This document shows, one piece after another, positions 18,641 through 26,644 of a stretch of DNA of 64,000 nucleotides. The stretch's first letter is position 1, and every line of letters starts with the position of its first letter. The DNA is from Acaudatibacter sp035532115 (GTDB lineage: Bacteria > Pseudomonadota > Alphaproteobacteria > Caulobacterales > Caulobacteraceae). Below the pieces are notes generated by a model. It was not told the DNA's origin. It saw nothing but the letters and a program-made list of their open reading frames with translations, and made no database searches. The position numbers and the translations under genes were made by a program. The stretch is from positions 1 to 64,000 of the forward strand of contig DATKRO010000006.1 of assembly GCA_035532115.1 (NCBI GenBank), given 5' to 3'.

Positions 18641-19105
18641 TCAGCCGTCATGATGCGATGCGCCAGGCGGCGGCGCTGGGTCCGGCTCGGCCGGACCATC
18701 CACAGCGGCATGATCGCCCACGAGCTTCGCCCGCGCCTCGATCGCGGCTGCGAACCTCCCCAGGCGCGCGCCGCCCGCCGGCATGGCGGCCACCTCGTCG
18801 ACAGCGGCGGGGAGCTCGGCGAGCACTCGGGCGACCACCGCCGTGACACGCCGCACCGTCGCCGGGCCGGCCAGTCCGGTCTCCTGCGCCAGGCGCCGCC
18901 AGTGTCGCCCATGGACGTGGCGACCCCGGCGCTGGCCGCCGATATCCTGGGCGTGGTTCAAAGTGATGTTGGGCCAATCCAATCCCGACATCAGGTCGTA
19001 GAGCGGCGCCAACTGCGCCCCGGCCGGGCTCAACAGGATCGAATAGTTCTTCGCATGGCTGTCGACGTTGCCGATCGCCACGTTGAAGATCACCGCGTCC
19101 AGCAA
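18641..19105 (-). pseudogene. HipA C-terminal remnant
   Basis: The frame encodes the C-terminal part of a HipA-type serine/threonine kinase toxin. FNVAIGNVDSHAKNYSILLS is the catalytic loop with its Asp, LAPLYDLMSGLDWPNI follows, and GRHVHGRHWRRLAQETGL matches the late HipA region. Full HipA is about 400-440 residues; only about 150 remain, and the ATP-binding N-terminal half is absent. The frame opens at a TTG without a ribosome binding site. A hipB-like fragment lies just upstream in other frames. This is a decayed toxin gene and cannot make a working kinase. Confidence 0.75.
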
Positions 19106-19109
19106 TTGG

Positions 19110-19215
19110 TTGGGTCAGGCCGAGCGCCCTGCGCGCGCGCCAGCGTTGCGCCGAATTCAACCGAGGTGCCGATCATCCGCGTCTTCCCGGCGGGGACGAT
19201 GGCGGCCAACGCCAT
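19110..19215 (-). pseudogene. HipB-like (Xre) N-terminal remnant, frameshifted
   Basis: Read on the minus strand from the ATG at 19215 (or 19176), the frame gives MIGTSVEFGATLAR and then slips out of frame in a GC-dinucleotide run at 19131-19140. Adding one GC unit gives FGATLARARRALGLTQ, the typical start of an Xre helix-turn-helix antitoxin such as HipB. The coding sequence then runs directly into the HipA C-terminal part, so a deletion seems to have removed most of hipB and the first two thirds of hipA. This is reconstruction by eye. Confidence 0.5.
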
Positions 19216-19230
19216 GGCCGGCAAGCAAGA

Positions 19231-19296
19231 TCTTACCGATCGGGAAGATTGGCGGAATTGGACCGCCAAGACGGTCGAATCTTCCCGATCGGGAAG
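19231..19296. promoter_or_regulatory. Paired palindromic operators upstream of the hipBA remnant
   Basis: Two copies of a CCGATCGG-centred palindrome occur: TTACCGATCGGGAAGATT (19233-19250) and CTTCCCGATCGGGAAG (19281-19296, perfect). They also form perfect 15-base inverted arms (19236-19250 and 19278-19292) around a GGCGG/CCGCC inner hairpin. The near one ends about 18 bases upstream of the hipB-like start, where an autoregulatory antitoxin would bind. Proposed: the old HipB operator. Confidence 0.5.
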
Positions 19297-19524
19297 AATA
19301 CGCGGTCCGGTCCCGAACTCGAGGCAGACCCGCGACGTCGCCGGTCCATCGCTTGGGCGGCGATGCGCCGTCAAGCCACGTTCCGCCGATCTGCGGTCTG
19401 CTCGCGCCCACCGTGGAGCGCGAACGCGGCCTTAGCGGATGTCCCGGCAGTGCTAGATTGAATGCATTTCGACGCTCTCGCGCCGTGAGCCGGCGCTCGA
19501 ATGGAGGCAATGCAGATGGCGCAG

Positions 19525-19890
19525 CGCGCGGCGAACTACGCCCCCGACGTGCCGCTCCGCCCAGCGGCGGACGGGAGGCGCCCGGCTTTCGGCCGCGAAG
19601 CCGCAACGACCGTAGACATCGGAGAAAATACGGCGAGCAGACGCTGGCGCGCGGCCAGCTGCGCCCCCGACGTGACGCTCGGCCGGGCGGCGGACGGGAC
19701 GCGTCCCCCTTTCGACCGCGAAGCCGGGCCGACCGTAGACAACGGAGAAAATACGGCGAGCAGACGCTGGCGCGCGGCGAGCGGCGCCCCCGACGCGACG
19801 CTCCGCCAGGCGGCGGACGGGGCGCGTCCCCCTTTCGACCGCGAAGCCGGGCCGACCGTAGACAACGGAGAAAATACGGCGAGCGGCGGG
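19525..19890. repeat. Three tandem 123-bp repeats
   Basis: A unit of exactly 123 bases repeats three times; the marker GACCGTAGAC falls at 19608, 19731 and 19854. Units 2 and 3 are nearly identical and unit 1 has diverged. The unit length is a multiple of three, so long frames stay open on both strands, but no protein family is recognisable. Each unit ends in a CCGTAGACAACGG partial palindrome followed by AGAAAATACGGCGAGC. The whole spacer 19216-19905 (690 bases) holds this array and the operator pair, and no gene that I can support. Confidence 0.85.
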
Positions 19891-19905
19891 TGGGAGGGTC
19901 CGGGC

Positions 19906-20415
19906 TCAGAGCACCCGGATGCCGTACTCGCGCCTCAGGTCGGCGAGCGGGCGCGTGAAGTGGTCGTCGGGCGGCAGCCAGGGCCAGGGCTTGCGCTTGC
20001 GCCATGCCGCGATGATCGCCCGCGAAAGGCGCGGCAGCGCGCGCACCGTCGCCCACGCCACGGTCAGATAGCCTGTCTGGGCGAAGATCGCCTTGGCCTG
20101 CGGATCGCCGGCGAGATAGCGCCCATAGCGCCCATAGCGCCGCCAGCCGACGTCGCACGAGACGAGCGTTCGGGTGTCGGCCATCGCCTCGTCGGCGAGA
20201 CTGACGCCGAGGCCGAAGATCACGTGGCAGATGTCATGGCTGCGGAACAGCTGGGCGCTCTCGGCCGGCAGCGATTGCGGCCGCCGCACCTGCGCGGCGT
20301 TGAGCGCATAGTATTCGGCCAGGCCCTCGGCCAGGGTCTGCGGCGAGTCCTGCTCCTGATAGCGCCCGCGCAGGGCGTCTCGACCGATCGCCGGCGCGAG
20401 CGCCAGGCTCCCCAT
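19906..20415 (-). CDS. Coq4-like protein (tentative)
   Basis: This 169-residue protein has SHDICHVIFGLGVSLADEAM at its centre, which resembles the HD..H core of Coq4, a protein of the ubiquinone-synthesis complex. A W-P-rich C-terminus (RKPWPWLPPDDHFTRPLADL) follows. An internal RYGRYGRYLAG duplication is present. AAGGAG lies six bases before the ATG at 20415, which supports that start. Assignment rests on the short motif only, so a role in quinone metabolism is inferred. It lies 38 bases downstream of tldD on the same strand. Confidence 0.6.
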   Translation of the reverse strand: MGSLALAPAIGRDALRGRYQEQDSPQTLAEGLAEYYALNAAQVRRPQSLPAESAQLFRSHDICHVIFGLGVSLADEAMADTRTLVSCDVGWRRYGRYGRYLAGDPQAKAIFAQTGYLTVAWATVRALPRLSRAIIAAWRKRKPWPWLPPDDHFTRPLADLRREYGIRVL

Positions 20416-20453
20416 CGTGCTTCTCCTTCGAGCGGCGCGGCGCGGCGGACCGC

Positions 20454-21884
20454 TCAGACCTTGGCGCCGCCCACGGTGAGGCCGGTGATCTTCAGCGACG
20501 GCTGGCCGACGCCCACCGGCACGCCCTGGCCGTTCTTGCCGCAGACGCCGATGCCGGGGTCGAAGTCGAAGTCGTCGCCGATCATGGTGACGCGGGTGAG
20601 CGCCGAGGGGCCGTCGCCGATCAGGGTCGCGCCCTTGACCGGGCTCGTGACCTTGCCGTTCTCGATCAGATAGGCCTCGGTGCACTGGAACACGAACTTG
20701 CCATTGGTGATGTCCACCTGGCCGCCGGCGAAGGCGGCGCAGTAGAGGCCGCGCGTGGTGGAGGCGATCATCTCCTCGCGCGAATGCTCGCCGTTGAGCA
20801 TGCCGGTGTTGGTCATCCGCGGCATCGGCATGTGGGCGTAGGACTGGCGCCGGCCGTTGCCGGTCGCGGCCAGGCCCATCAGGCGCGCGCTCTGGCGGTC
20901 GTGCATGTAGCCCACCAGAATGCCGTCCTCGATGAGGATGGTGCGGCCGGTGGGGGTGCCCTCGTCGTCGACGGTCAGCGAGCCGCGGCGCCCGGCGATG
21001 GCGCCGTCGTCGAAGACCGTGACCCCCGGCGCGGCGACCCGCTCGCCGATGCGGCCGGAAAAGGCGCTGGTTCCCTTGCGGTTGAAATCGCCCTCCAGCC
21101 CGTGGCCGACCGCCTCGTGCAGGAGGACGCCGTTCCAGCCGGGGCCGAGGACCACGTCCATCTCGCCAGCGGGGCAGTCGACCGCCTCCAGGTTGACCAG
21201 CGCCTGGCGCAGCGCCTCGTCGACCTGTTCGCGCCACTTGGCGGGCGCGATCCAGGCCTCGAAACTGGCGCGGCCGCCGGCGCCCGACATGCCGTTCTCG
21301 CGGCGGCCGTCCTTCTCGACGGTGATCTGGACGTTCAGCCTGACCAGCGGGCGGACGTCGCGGATCAGGCGGCCGTCGGCGCGGACGATCTCGACGATGC
21401 GACGCTCGCCGGCAAGCGTCGCCGCCACCTGGGCCACGCGCGCGTCGCGACCGCGGGCGAAGGCGTCGATCTCCTGGAGCAGCGCCACCTTTTCCGAGAA
21501 GCTGGGCCGGGCGAGCGGGTCGTCTTCGCCATAGAGTCTGGCGTTGGTGGCCCTGGGCGCCTCGGCCTCGACGCCCGCATAGCCGCGCTTGGCGAGCGCC
21601 GCGGAGCGTCCGGCGCGGCCGATCGCCGCCTCGGAGATCTCGCTGGCGTGGGCGTAGCCGCAGGTCTCGCCGGCGACGACGCGCAGGCCGAAGCCCTCGG
21701 TGGAATCATAGGCCGCCGATTTCAGCCGCCCGTCGTCGAAGGCGAACGCCTCCGATTCCGAGCGCTCGACGAACAGCTCGCCGTCGTCGGCGCCCGCCAG
21801 CGCCTCGCCGAGGAGCGCGCCGGCCCGGCCGGGCTCGACGCCCGCCGATTGCAGCAGGGAGGGAAAGGATGCGTGGACGGTCAT
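20454..21884 (-). CDS. tldD: Metalloprotease TldD
   Basis: TldD, usually with TldE/PmbA, forms a zinc metalloprotease that degrades unfolded peptides and matures some modified peptides. The 476-residue product has the zinc motif HEAVGH in GVLLHEAVGHGLEGDFN, the family motif GTSAFSGRIGERVAAPGVTV and the C-terminal GKNGQGVPVGVGQPSLKITG. I chose the ATG at 21884: the frame is open further upstream but similarity begins here. No tldE partner is adjacent. It is divergent from the cytochrome oxidase operon, with 263 bases between the starts that should hold both promoters. Confidence 0.96.
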   Translation of the reverse strand: MTVHASFPSLLQSAGVEPGRAGALLGEALAGADDGELFVERSESEAFAFDDGRLKSAAYDSTEGFGLRVVAGETCGYAHASEISEAAIGRAGRSAALAKRGYAGVEAEAPRATNARLYGEDDPLARPSFSEKVALLQEIDAFARGRDARVAQVAATLAGERRIVEIVRADGRLIRDVRPLVRLNVQITVEKDGRRENGMSGAGGRASFEAWIAPAKWREQVDEALRQALVNLEAVDCPAGEMDVVLGPGWNGVLLHEAVGHGLEGDFNRKGTSAFSGRIGERVAAPGVTVFDDGAIAGRRGSLTVDDEGTPTGRTILIEDGILVGYMHDRQSARLMGLAATGNGRRQSYAHMPMPRMTNTGMLNGEHSREEMIASTTRGLYCAAFAGGQVDITNGKFVFQCTEAYLIENGKVTSPVKGATLIGDGPSALTRVTMIGDDFDFDPGIGVCGKNGQGVPVGVGQPSLKITGLTVGGAKV

Positions 21885-22147
21885 GCGGCTTCGGGCTCGG
21901 AGGGTGGCGCCAGGCGCCAACAGATAGGCGCTTTGGCGGCTTGGCGAAACCTCTGGCGCCAGCGCCTTGGCAACGGCGGACGATCCGCGTATGCACGCCG
22001 CGCGGAAGACCGGGGGCCCGGCGCATCGAAGGGCTCGCGCCATCTGGGCCGAACCAAGCCGTCGCCCGGTCTTGCGGAGTGTCGATGAGCGCGGGCGCGC
22101 AGGTTCGAGCGTCGTGCGGACCATCGGCGGTTGAGGCCGTGAGGGAT

Positions 22148-23065
22148 ATGCAAGGAAGGTACTCGAGCATCGGACGGCTGGCCGGCGCGACCGCCATCGC
22201 CGCCCTGGCGGCGGGGTGGGGGCCGGGGGCGTTCGCGGCCGACACCATGGGCCAGCCCACGAACGGGGCCATCGACTTCCAGCCGGCGGCGACGCAGCTG
22301 CGCCAGCAGGCGATGGACTTCCACAACTACCTGCTGCTGCCGATCCTCGTCGGCATCTGCGCCCTGGTGCTGGGCCTGCTGCTCTGGTGCGTTATCCGCT
22401 ACAACAGCCGCGCCAATCCGACGCCGGCCAGGTTCACCCACAACACCATGGTGGAGGTGATCTGGACCGTCGGCCCGGTGCTGATCCTGCTGGTCATCGC
22501 GATCTTCTCGTTCCGGCTGCTGTTCGACTACCACGACATGCCGACGCCCTACATGACGGTGAAGGCGACCGGCTATCAGTGGTACTGGGGCTACGCCTAT
22601 CCCGACCAGAAGATCCCCGAGCAGATCTCGTCGCTGGCGACGCCGGAGCAGGCGGCCGCGGATGGGGTGCAGTACAAGCTCTCCGCCACCAATCCGATGG
22701 TGGCGCCGGTGAACAAGGTGGTGCGGGTGCTGGTCACCGGCGCCGACGTCATCCATTCGTTCTCGGTGAACGCCTTCGGCATCAAGATCGACGCCATACC
22801 GGGCCGGGTGAACGAGACCTGGTTCAAGGCCGACCGCATCGGCACCTTCACCGGCCAGTGCTCGCAGCTCTGCGGCCTCGACCACGCCTTCATGCCCATC
22901 GAGGTCAAGGTGCTGAGCCAGAAGGATTTCGACGCCTGGGTGGCCAGCAAGGCGCCCAAGCCGGCGCTCACCGCCGCTTCGGCGCCCGCCACCGCTCCGG
23001 CGCCCGGCGCATCTCCGACCACCGCCCTGGCCCAGCCCCTGGCCGCGGCCGTCGCCAAGCCCTGA
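22148..23065 (+). CDS. coxB: Cytochrome c oxidase subunit II
   Basis: Subunit II accepts electrons from cytochrome c at its CuA centre. The 305-residue precursor has a signal peptide (1-30), two transmembrane helices (about 62-82 and 104-126) and the periplasmic cupredoxin domain. CuA ligands are visible: His 203 in VIHSFSVN, Cys 238 and Cys 242 in GQCSQLCGLDHAFM, His 246 and Met 249. Residue 240 is Gln where the family nearly always has Glu, whose side chain binds Mg. GYQWYWGYAYP is the aromatic electron-entry patch. It is the first gene of the oxidase operon. A GTG three codons earlier is an alternative start. Confidence 0.96.
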   Translation: MQGRYSSIGRLAGATAIAALAAGWGPGAFAADTMGQPTNGAIDFQPAATQLRQQAMDFHNYLLLPILVGICALVLGLLLWCVIRYNSRANPTPARFTHNTMVEVIWTVGPVLILLVIAIFSFRLLFDYHDMPTPYMTVKATGYQWYWGYAYPDQKIPEQISSLATPEQAAADGVQYKLSATNPMVAPVNKVVRVLVTGADVIHSFSVNAFGIKIDAIPGRVNETWFKADRIGTFTGQCSQLCGLDHAFMPIEVKVLSQKDFDAWVASKAPKPALTAASAPATAPAPGASPTTALAQPLAAAVAKP

Positions 23066-23071
23066 ACGTAC

Positions 23072-23090
23072 GAGAAGAGTAGCAGAGAGA
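23072..23090 (+). promoter_or_regulatory. Purine-rich leader before coxA
   Basis: GAGAAGAGTAGCAGAGAGA directly precedes the coxA ATG. Almost the same string (GAGAAGAGTAGAGAGG) lies before coxC at 26616-26631. It contains the ribosome binding site, but its length and repetition suggest an extended element. Confidence 0.55.
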
Positions 23091-23092
23091 TC

Positions 23093-24787
23093 ATGGCCCA
23101 CGCCGCCGACGCCCACGAACGAATGGCCCACGAAGGCGCCTATGGTGCGCATGGCGCCCACGCCGGCGCGCCAGGGTTCTTCACGCGCTGGTTCTTCGCG
23201 ACCAACCACAAGGATATCGGCACGCTCTACATCCTCTTCGCCATCGTGGCGGGGTTGGTCGGCGCGACGCTCTCGGGCCTCATCCGCTTCGAACTCATGT
23301 ACCCGGGCATCCAGCTCTTCAGGCCAGGCAGCCCCATCGCCGGGATCTTCCACATCACCACGGCCTCCAACGGCAAGGAGGCCTACAACGTCGTCGCCAC
23401 CGCCCATGGTCTCATCATGATCTTCTTCATGGTGATGCCGGCGATGATCGGCGGCTTCGGCAACTGGTTCGTGCCGCTGATGATCGGCGCGCCCGACATG
23501 GCCTTCCCGCGCATGAACAACATGTCGTTCTGGCTGCTGGTGGCGTCCTTCGCCCTGCTGGTCACCTCGCTCTTCGTCGACAGCGGTCCGGGCTACGGCT
23601 CGGGCACCGGCTGGACCATGTATCCGCCGCTCTCGACCATCGGCCACCCCGGGCATTCCTTCGACCTCGTCATCTTCTCCATCCACCTCGCCGGCGCCTC
23701 GTCGATCCTAGGCGCGATCAACTTCATCACCACCATCTTCAACATGCGCGCGCCGGGCATGACCTTGCACCGCATGCCGCTGTTCGTCTGGTCGATCCTG
23801 GTGACGGCGTTCCTGCTGCTGCTGGCGCTGCCGGTGCTGGCCGGCGCCATCACCATGCTGCTCACCGACCGCAACTTCGGCACCCACTTCTTCGACGCCA
23901 CCAATGGCGGCGATCCGGTGATGTTCCAGCACCTGTTCTGGTTCTTCGGCCATCCCGAGGTCTACATCCTCATCCTGCCCGGGTTCGGCATGATCAGCCA
24001 CATCGTCTCGACCTTCTCGAAGAAGCCGGTGTTCGGCTACCTCGCCATGGCCTACGCCATGGTGGCGATCGGCTTCATCGGCTTCGTGGTCTGGGCGCAC
24101 CACATGTTCACCGTGGGCATGAACGTGAACCTGCAGGCCTATTTCGAGGCCGCGACCATGGTCATCGCCGTTCCGACAGGGATCAAGATCTTCTCGTGGA
24201 TCGCCACCATGTGGGGCGGCTCCATCGACTTCAAGACGCCGATGCTCTGGGCCATGGGCTTCATCTTCCTGTTCACCGTCGGCGGCGTCACCGGCGTGGC
24301 GCTGGCCAACACCGCCTTCGACTACAACGTGCACGACACCTACTATGTGATCGCGCACTTCCACTATGTCCTCAGCCTCGGCGCCGTGTTCGCGATCTTC
24401 GGCGGCTTCTACTACTGGTTCGAGAAGATGTGGGGCGTCCGCTACAACGAGTTCCTCGGCGCGGCGCACTTCTGGATCACCTTCATCGGCGTCAACGTGA
24501 TCTTCTTCCCGCAACACTTCCTGGGGCTGCAGGGGATGCCGCGCCGCCAGGTCGACTATCCCGTCGGCTTCTCGCAGTGGAACTTCGTCTCCTCGGTGGG
24601 CTTCATCATCACCGCGGCCGGCACCTGCGTCTTCCTGGCCGTGCTGCTGGAGGCCGCCGTCCGCCGGCGCGCCGCCCGCGCCAATCCCTGGGGCGAGGGC
24701 GCGACCACGCTGGAATGGACCTTGCCGTCGCCGCCGCCGTTCCACCAGTTCAACGAGCTGCCGGTGGTGAGCTCGGAGATGCACTAG
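23093..24787 (+). CDS. coxA: Cytochrome c oxidase subunit I
   Basis: Subunit I carries heme a and the heme a3-CuB site that reduces oxygen and pumps protons. The 564-residue product has a His-rich N-terminus (MAHAADAHERMAHEG), then FFATNHKDIGTLY, the usual start of helix I. WFFGHPEVYILILPGFG holds the His-Tyr crosslink residues and CuB ligand, VWAHHMFTVG the paired CuB histidines, and DTYYVIAHFHYVLSLG the late heme histidines. The D-channel motif is visible as GGFGNWFVPLMIGAPDMAFPR. It is an A-type aa3 oxidase by these features. It is second in the operon. Confidence 0.97.
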   Translation: MAHAADAHERMAHEGAYGAHGAHAGAPGFFTRWFFATNHKDIGTLYILFAIVAGLVGATLSGLIRFELMYPGIQLFRPGSPIAGIFHITTASNGKEAYNVVATAHGLIMIFFMVMPAMIGGFGNWFVPLMIGAPDMAFPRMNNMSFWLLVASFALLVTSLFVDSGPGYGSGTGWTMYPPLSTIGHPGHSFDLVIFSIHLAGASSILGAINFITTIFNMRAPGMTLHRMPLFVWSILVTAFLLLLALPVLAGAITMLLTDRNFGTHFFDATNGGDPVMFQHLFWFFGHPEVYILILPGFGMISHIVSTFSKKPVFGYLAMAYAMVAIGFIGFVVWAHHMFTVGMNVNLQAYFEAATMVIAVPTGIKIFSWIATMWGGSIDFKTPMLWAMGFIFLFTVGGVTGVALANTAFDYNVHDTYYVIAHFHYVLSLGAVFAIFGGFYYWFEKMWGVRYNEFLGAAHFWITFIGVNVIFFPQHFLGLQGMPRRQVDYPVGFSQWNFVSSVGFIITAAGTCVFLAVLLEAAVRRRAARANPWGEGATTLEWTLPSPPPFHQFNELPVVSSEMH

Positions 24788-24810
24788 GGCCGCGAGGCGC
24801 CCGTGAAATC

Positions 24811-25764
24811 ATGTTGAAGACCGCCCCAGACTTTGCGGCCCCCGATCGCGCCGCCGTTCCGGCCGCGCCGGCCCGCTGGCAGGATTACGTCGCGCTGCTG
24901 AAGCCGCGGGTGATGAGCCTGGTGGTGTTCACCGCGCTCTGCGGCCTCGTCTGCGCCGCAACGCCGATGAACCCGATCCTCGCCGGCGTCGCCGTGCTCT
25001 GCATCGCGGTGGGCGCCGGCGCCGCGGGCGCGCTCAACATGTGGTACGACGCCGACATCGACGCCCTGATGCGGCGCACCCGCAGCCGGCCGATCCCCGC
25101 CGGCCGGGTGCAGAGCGCCGACGCCCTGGCGCTCGGCGTGACTCTGGCGCTGTTCTCGGTGACCCTGATGGGACTGGCGGTGAACCTCGTCGCCGCCGCC
25201 CTGCTCGCCTTCACCATATTCTTCTACGCCGTCGTCTATACGATGTGGCTGAAGCGGACGACGCCGCAGAACATCGTCATCGGCGGCCTCGCCGGCGCCC
25301 TGCCGCCCGCGGTGGGCTGGGCGGCGGCGTCCGGGGCCGCGCCGCTCAATGCCTGGCTGCTCGTCGCCATCATCTTCGTCTGGACTCCGCCGCATTTCTG
25401 GGCGCTCTCGCTCGGCGCCAGGGGCGACTACGAGCGCGCCGGCGTGCCGATGCTGCCGGTGGTGCGGGGCGAGGCGTCGACGCGGCGCCACATCCTGATC
25501 TACAGCCTCGTCCTGGCGCCCCTCGGCCTCACCCCCGTCCTCACCGGACTGGGCGGTCCGCTCTATCTCGCCGTCGCCGCCCTGGGCGGCGCCGGGTTCG
25601 CCGGGCTGGCGGCGCGCCTCGCCCGGCGCAAATCCGAACGCGATGCGAAGGCGCTGTTCGGCTTTTCGATCCTGTATCTGGCGCTTCTGTTCGCGGCGCT
25701 GCTGGTCGAGCACATAGCCGGGGTGCGGCCGCTGGATCTCATCGCCGGGATCGCCGCGAGATGA
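24811..25764 (+). CDS. ctaB: Protoheme IX farnesyltransferase (heme O synthase)
   Basis: CtaB attaches a farnesyl group to heme b to give heme o, the precursor of heme a for this oxidase. The 317-residue integral membrane protein of the UbiA superfamily has the two prenyl-diphosphate-binding aspartate motifs: NMWYDADIDALMRRTRSRPI at about 80-95, and the later region GARGDYERAGVPMLPVV. LLKPRVMSLVVFTALCGL at about 30 is the first helix. The ATG at 24811 gives a conserved length. The stop overlaps the coxF start by four bases. Confidence 0.96.
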   Translation: MLKTAPDFAAPDRAAVPAAPARWQDYVALLKPRVMSLVVFTALCGLVCAATPMNPILAGVAVLCIAVGAGAAGALNMWYDADIDALMRRTRSRPIPAGRVQSADALALGVTLALFSVTLMGLAVNLVAAALLAFTIFFYAVVYTMWLKRTTPQNIVIGGLAGALPPAVGWAAASGAAPLNAWLLVAIIFVWTPPHFWALSLGARGDYERAGVPMLPVVRGEASTRRHILIYSLVLAPLGLTPVLTGLGGPLYLAVAALGGAGFAGLAARLARRKSERDAKALFGFSILYLALLFAALLVEHIAGVRPLDLIAGIAAR

Positions 25765-25913
25765 GCGATCCGAAGCGCGAAGGCGAGGCGGCCCGCAAGG
25801 CGCGGCGCGGGCGCAACATCGCGCTCGCCGTGGGGCTGTTCGGTTTCGTCGTCGTCGTCTTCCTCGTCACCATCGCCCGGCTGGGCGGCCATGTGGCGGA
25901 TCATGGATTCTGA
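25761..25913 (+). CDS. coxF: Small single-span membrane protein, CoxF-like
   Basis: This 50-residue protein has a charged N-terminus (SDPKREGEAARKARRGRN) and one membrane helix at about 20-42 (IALAVGLFGFVVVVFLVTIARL). It sits between ctaB and ctaG, the place of the coxF gene in other alphaproteobacterial oxidase operons, and its sequence character fits. Its function is unclear; it is usually regarded as an oxidase accessory protein. The ATG overlaps the ctaB stop (ATGA), and its own end overlaps the ctaG start, so all three are translationally coupled. Confidence 0.8.
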   Translation: MSDPKREGEAARKARRGRNIALAVGLFGFVVVVFLVTIARLGGHVADHGF

Positions 25914-26460
25914 GCGCCGGCTTCGCACCCGCAACGGCGTCGTGGCGGGCGGCCTGGCCGTCCTCTTCATCGTCATGGTGGGGGCGGCGTTCGCCTTCGT
26001 GCCGCTCTACCACGCCTTCTGCGAGGCGACCGGCTTCAATGGCACGGTGCGCCGCGCCTTCAAGGTGAACGCCGTCGACACCCACCGCACCGTAGTGGTG
26101 CATTTCGACACCAACGTGCGCGGCCTGCCCTGGGACTTCGAGCCGGACGTCGAGAGCCAGACCGCCGAGGTCGGCGAGGCCAAGCTCGCCTTCTTCCGCG
26201 TCACCAATCACTCCAGCCAGCCGCTCACCGGGCGGGCGGTCTACAATGTCGCGCCGGAGAGCGTCGGCGGCTATTTCTCCAAGCTGCAGTGCTTCTGCTT
26301 CCAGGCCGAGACCATTCCCGCGGGCGTCACCGAGCAGTTCCCCGTGGTCTATTTCATCGACCCGCGCTTCGGGACCGACGACGACACCAAGGGCGTCAGC
26401 CAGATCACCTTGTCCTACACCTTCTATCCCGCCAGGAGCGCCGCTGATGCGCCCGCGTGA
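25891..26460 (+). CDS. ctaG: Cytochrome c oxidase assembly protein CtaG (Cox11)
   Basis: CtaG delivers copper to the CuB site of subunit I. The 189-residue product has one N-terminal membrane anchor (about 15-38) and a periplasmic immunoglobulin-like domain. The copper motif CFCF is present in SKLQCFCFQAETI at about 130, with a second conserved Cys in LYHAFCEATGFNG. VVYFIDPRF and ISQITLSYTFYP-like strands close the fold. An ATG at 25903 gives a product four residues shorter and is equally possible. A 184-base spacer without a gene separates it from coxC. Confidence 0.95.
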   Translation: MWRIMDSERRLRTRNGVVAGGLAVLFIVMVGAAFAFVPLYHAFCEATGFNGTVRRAFKVNAVDTHRTVVVHFDTNVRGLPWDFEPDVESQTAEVGEAKLAFFRVTNHSSQPLTGRAVYNVAPESVGGYFSKLQCFCFQAETIPAGVTEQFPVVYFIDPRFGTDDDTKGVSQITLSYTFYPARSAADAPA

Positions 26461-26613
26461 GCGCTGCACGAGCCGCCCCGCCGGCGCCGGCCACGCCCAA
26501 TCCTGGCGCCGGGGCCGCATCGGCGTGCGCCGGGCCTTGGCGCGGCGCTCGGGGCAAGGCTATAGCTCCGGGCAGGCCCGCCGGGGGGGCGGCGCCTAGC
26601 GGCCCCGACCTAT

Positions 26614-26631
26614 GAGAGAAGAGTAGAGAGG
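26614..26631 (+). promoter_or_regulatory. Purine-rich leader before coxC
   Basis: GAGAGAAGAGTAGAGAGG lies 13 bases before the coxC ATG and repeats the leader of coxA. The rest of the spacer since ctaG is GC-rich and shows no gene. Confidence 0.5.
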
Positions 26632-26644
26632 CATCGAGCGCGAC

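Noticed and set aside
19110..19215. An intact hipB antitoxin gene
   Set aside because: The frame breaks in the GC run and most of the helix-turn-helix domain is missing.
19501..20673. A 390-codon frame through the tandem repeats into the Coq4-like and TldD region
   Set aside because: The 123-base unit is a multiple of three, so all frames stay open. The product is repetitive and then runs antisense to real genes.
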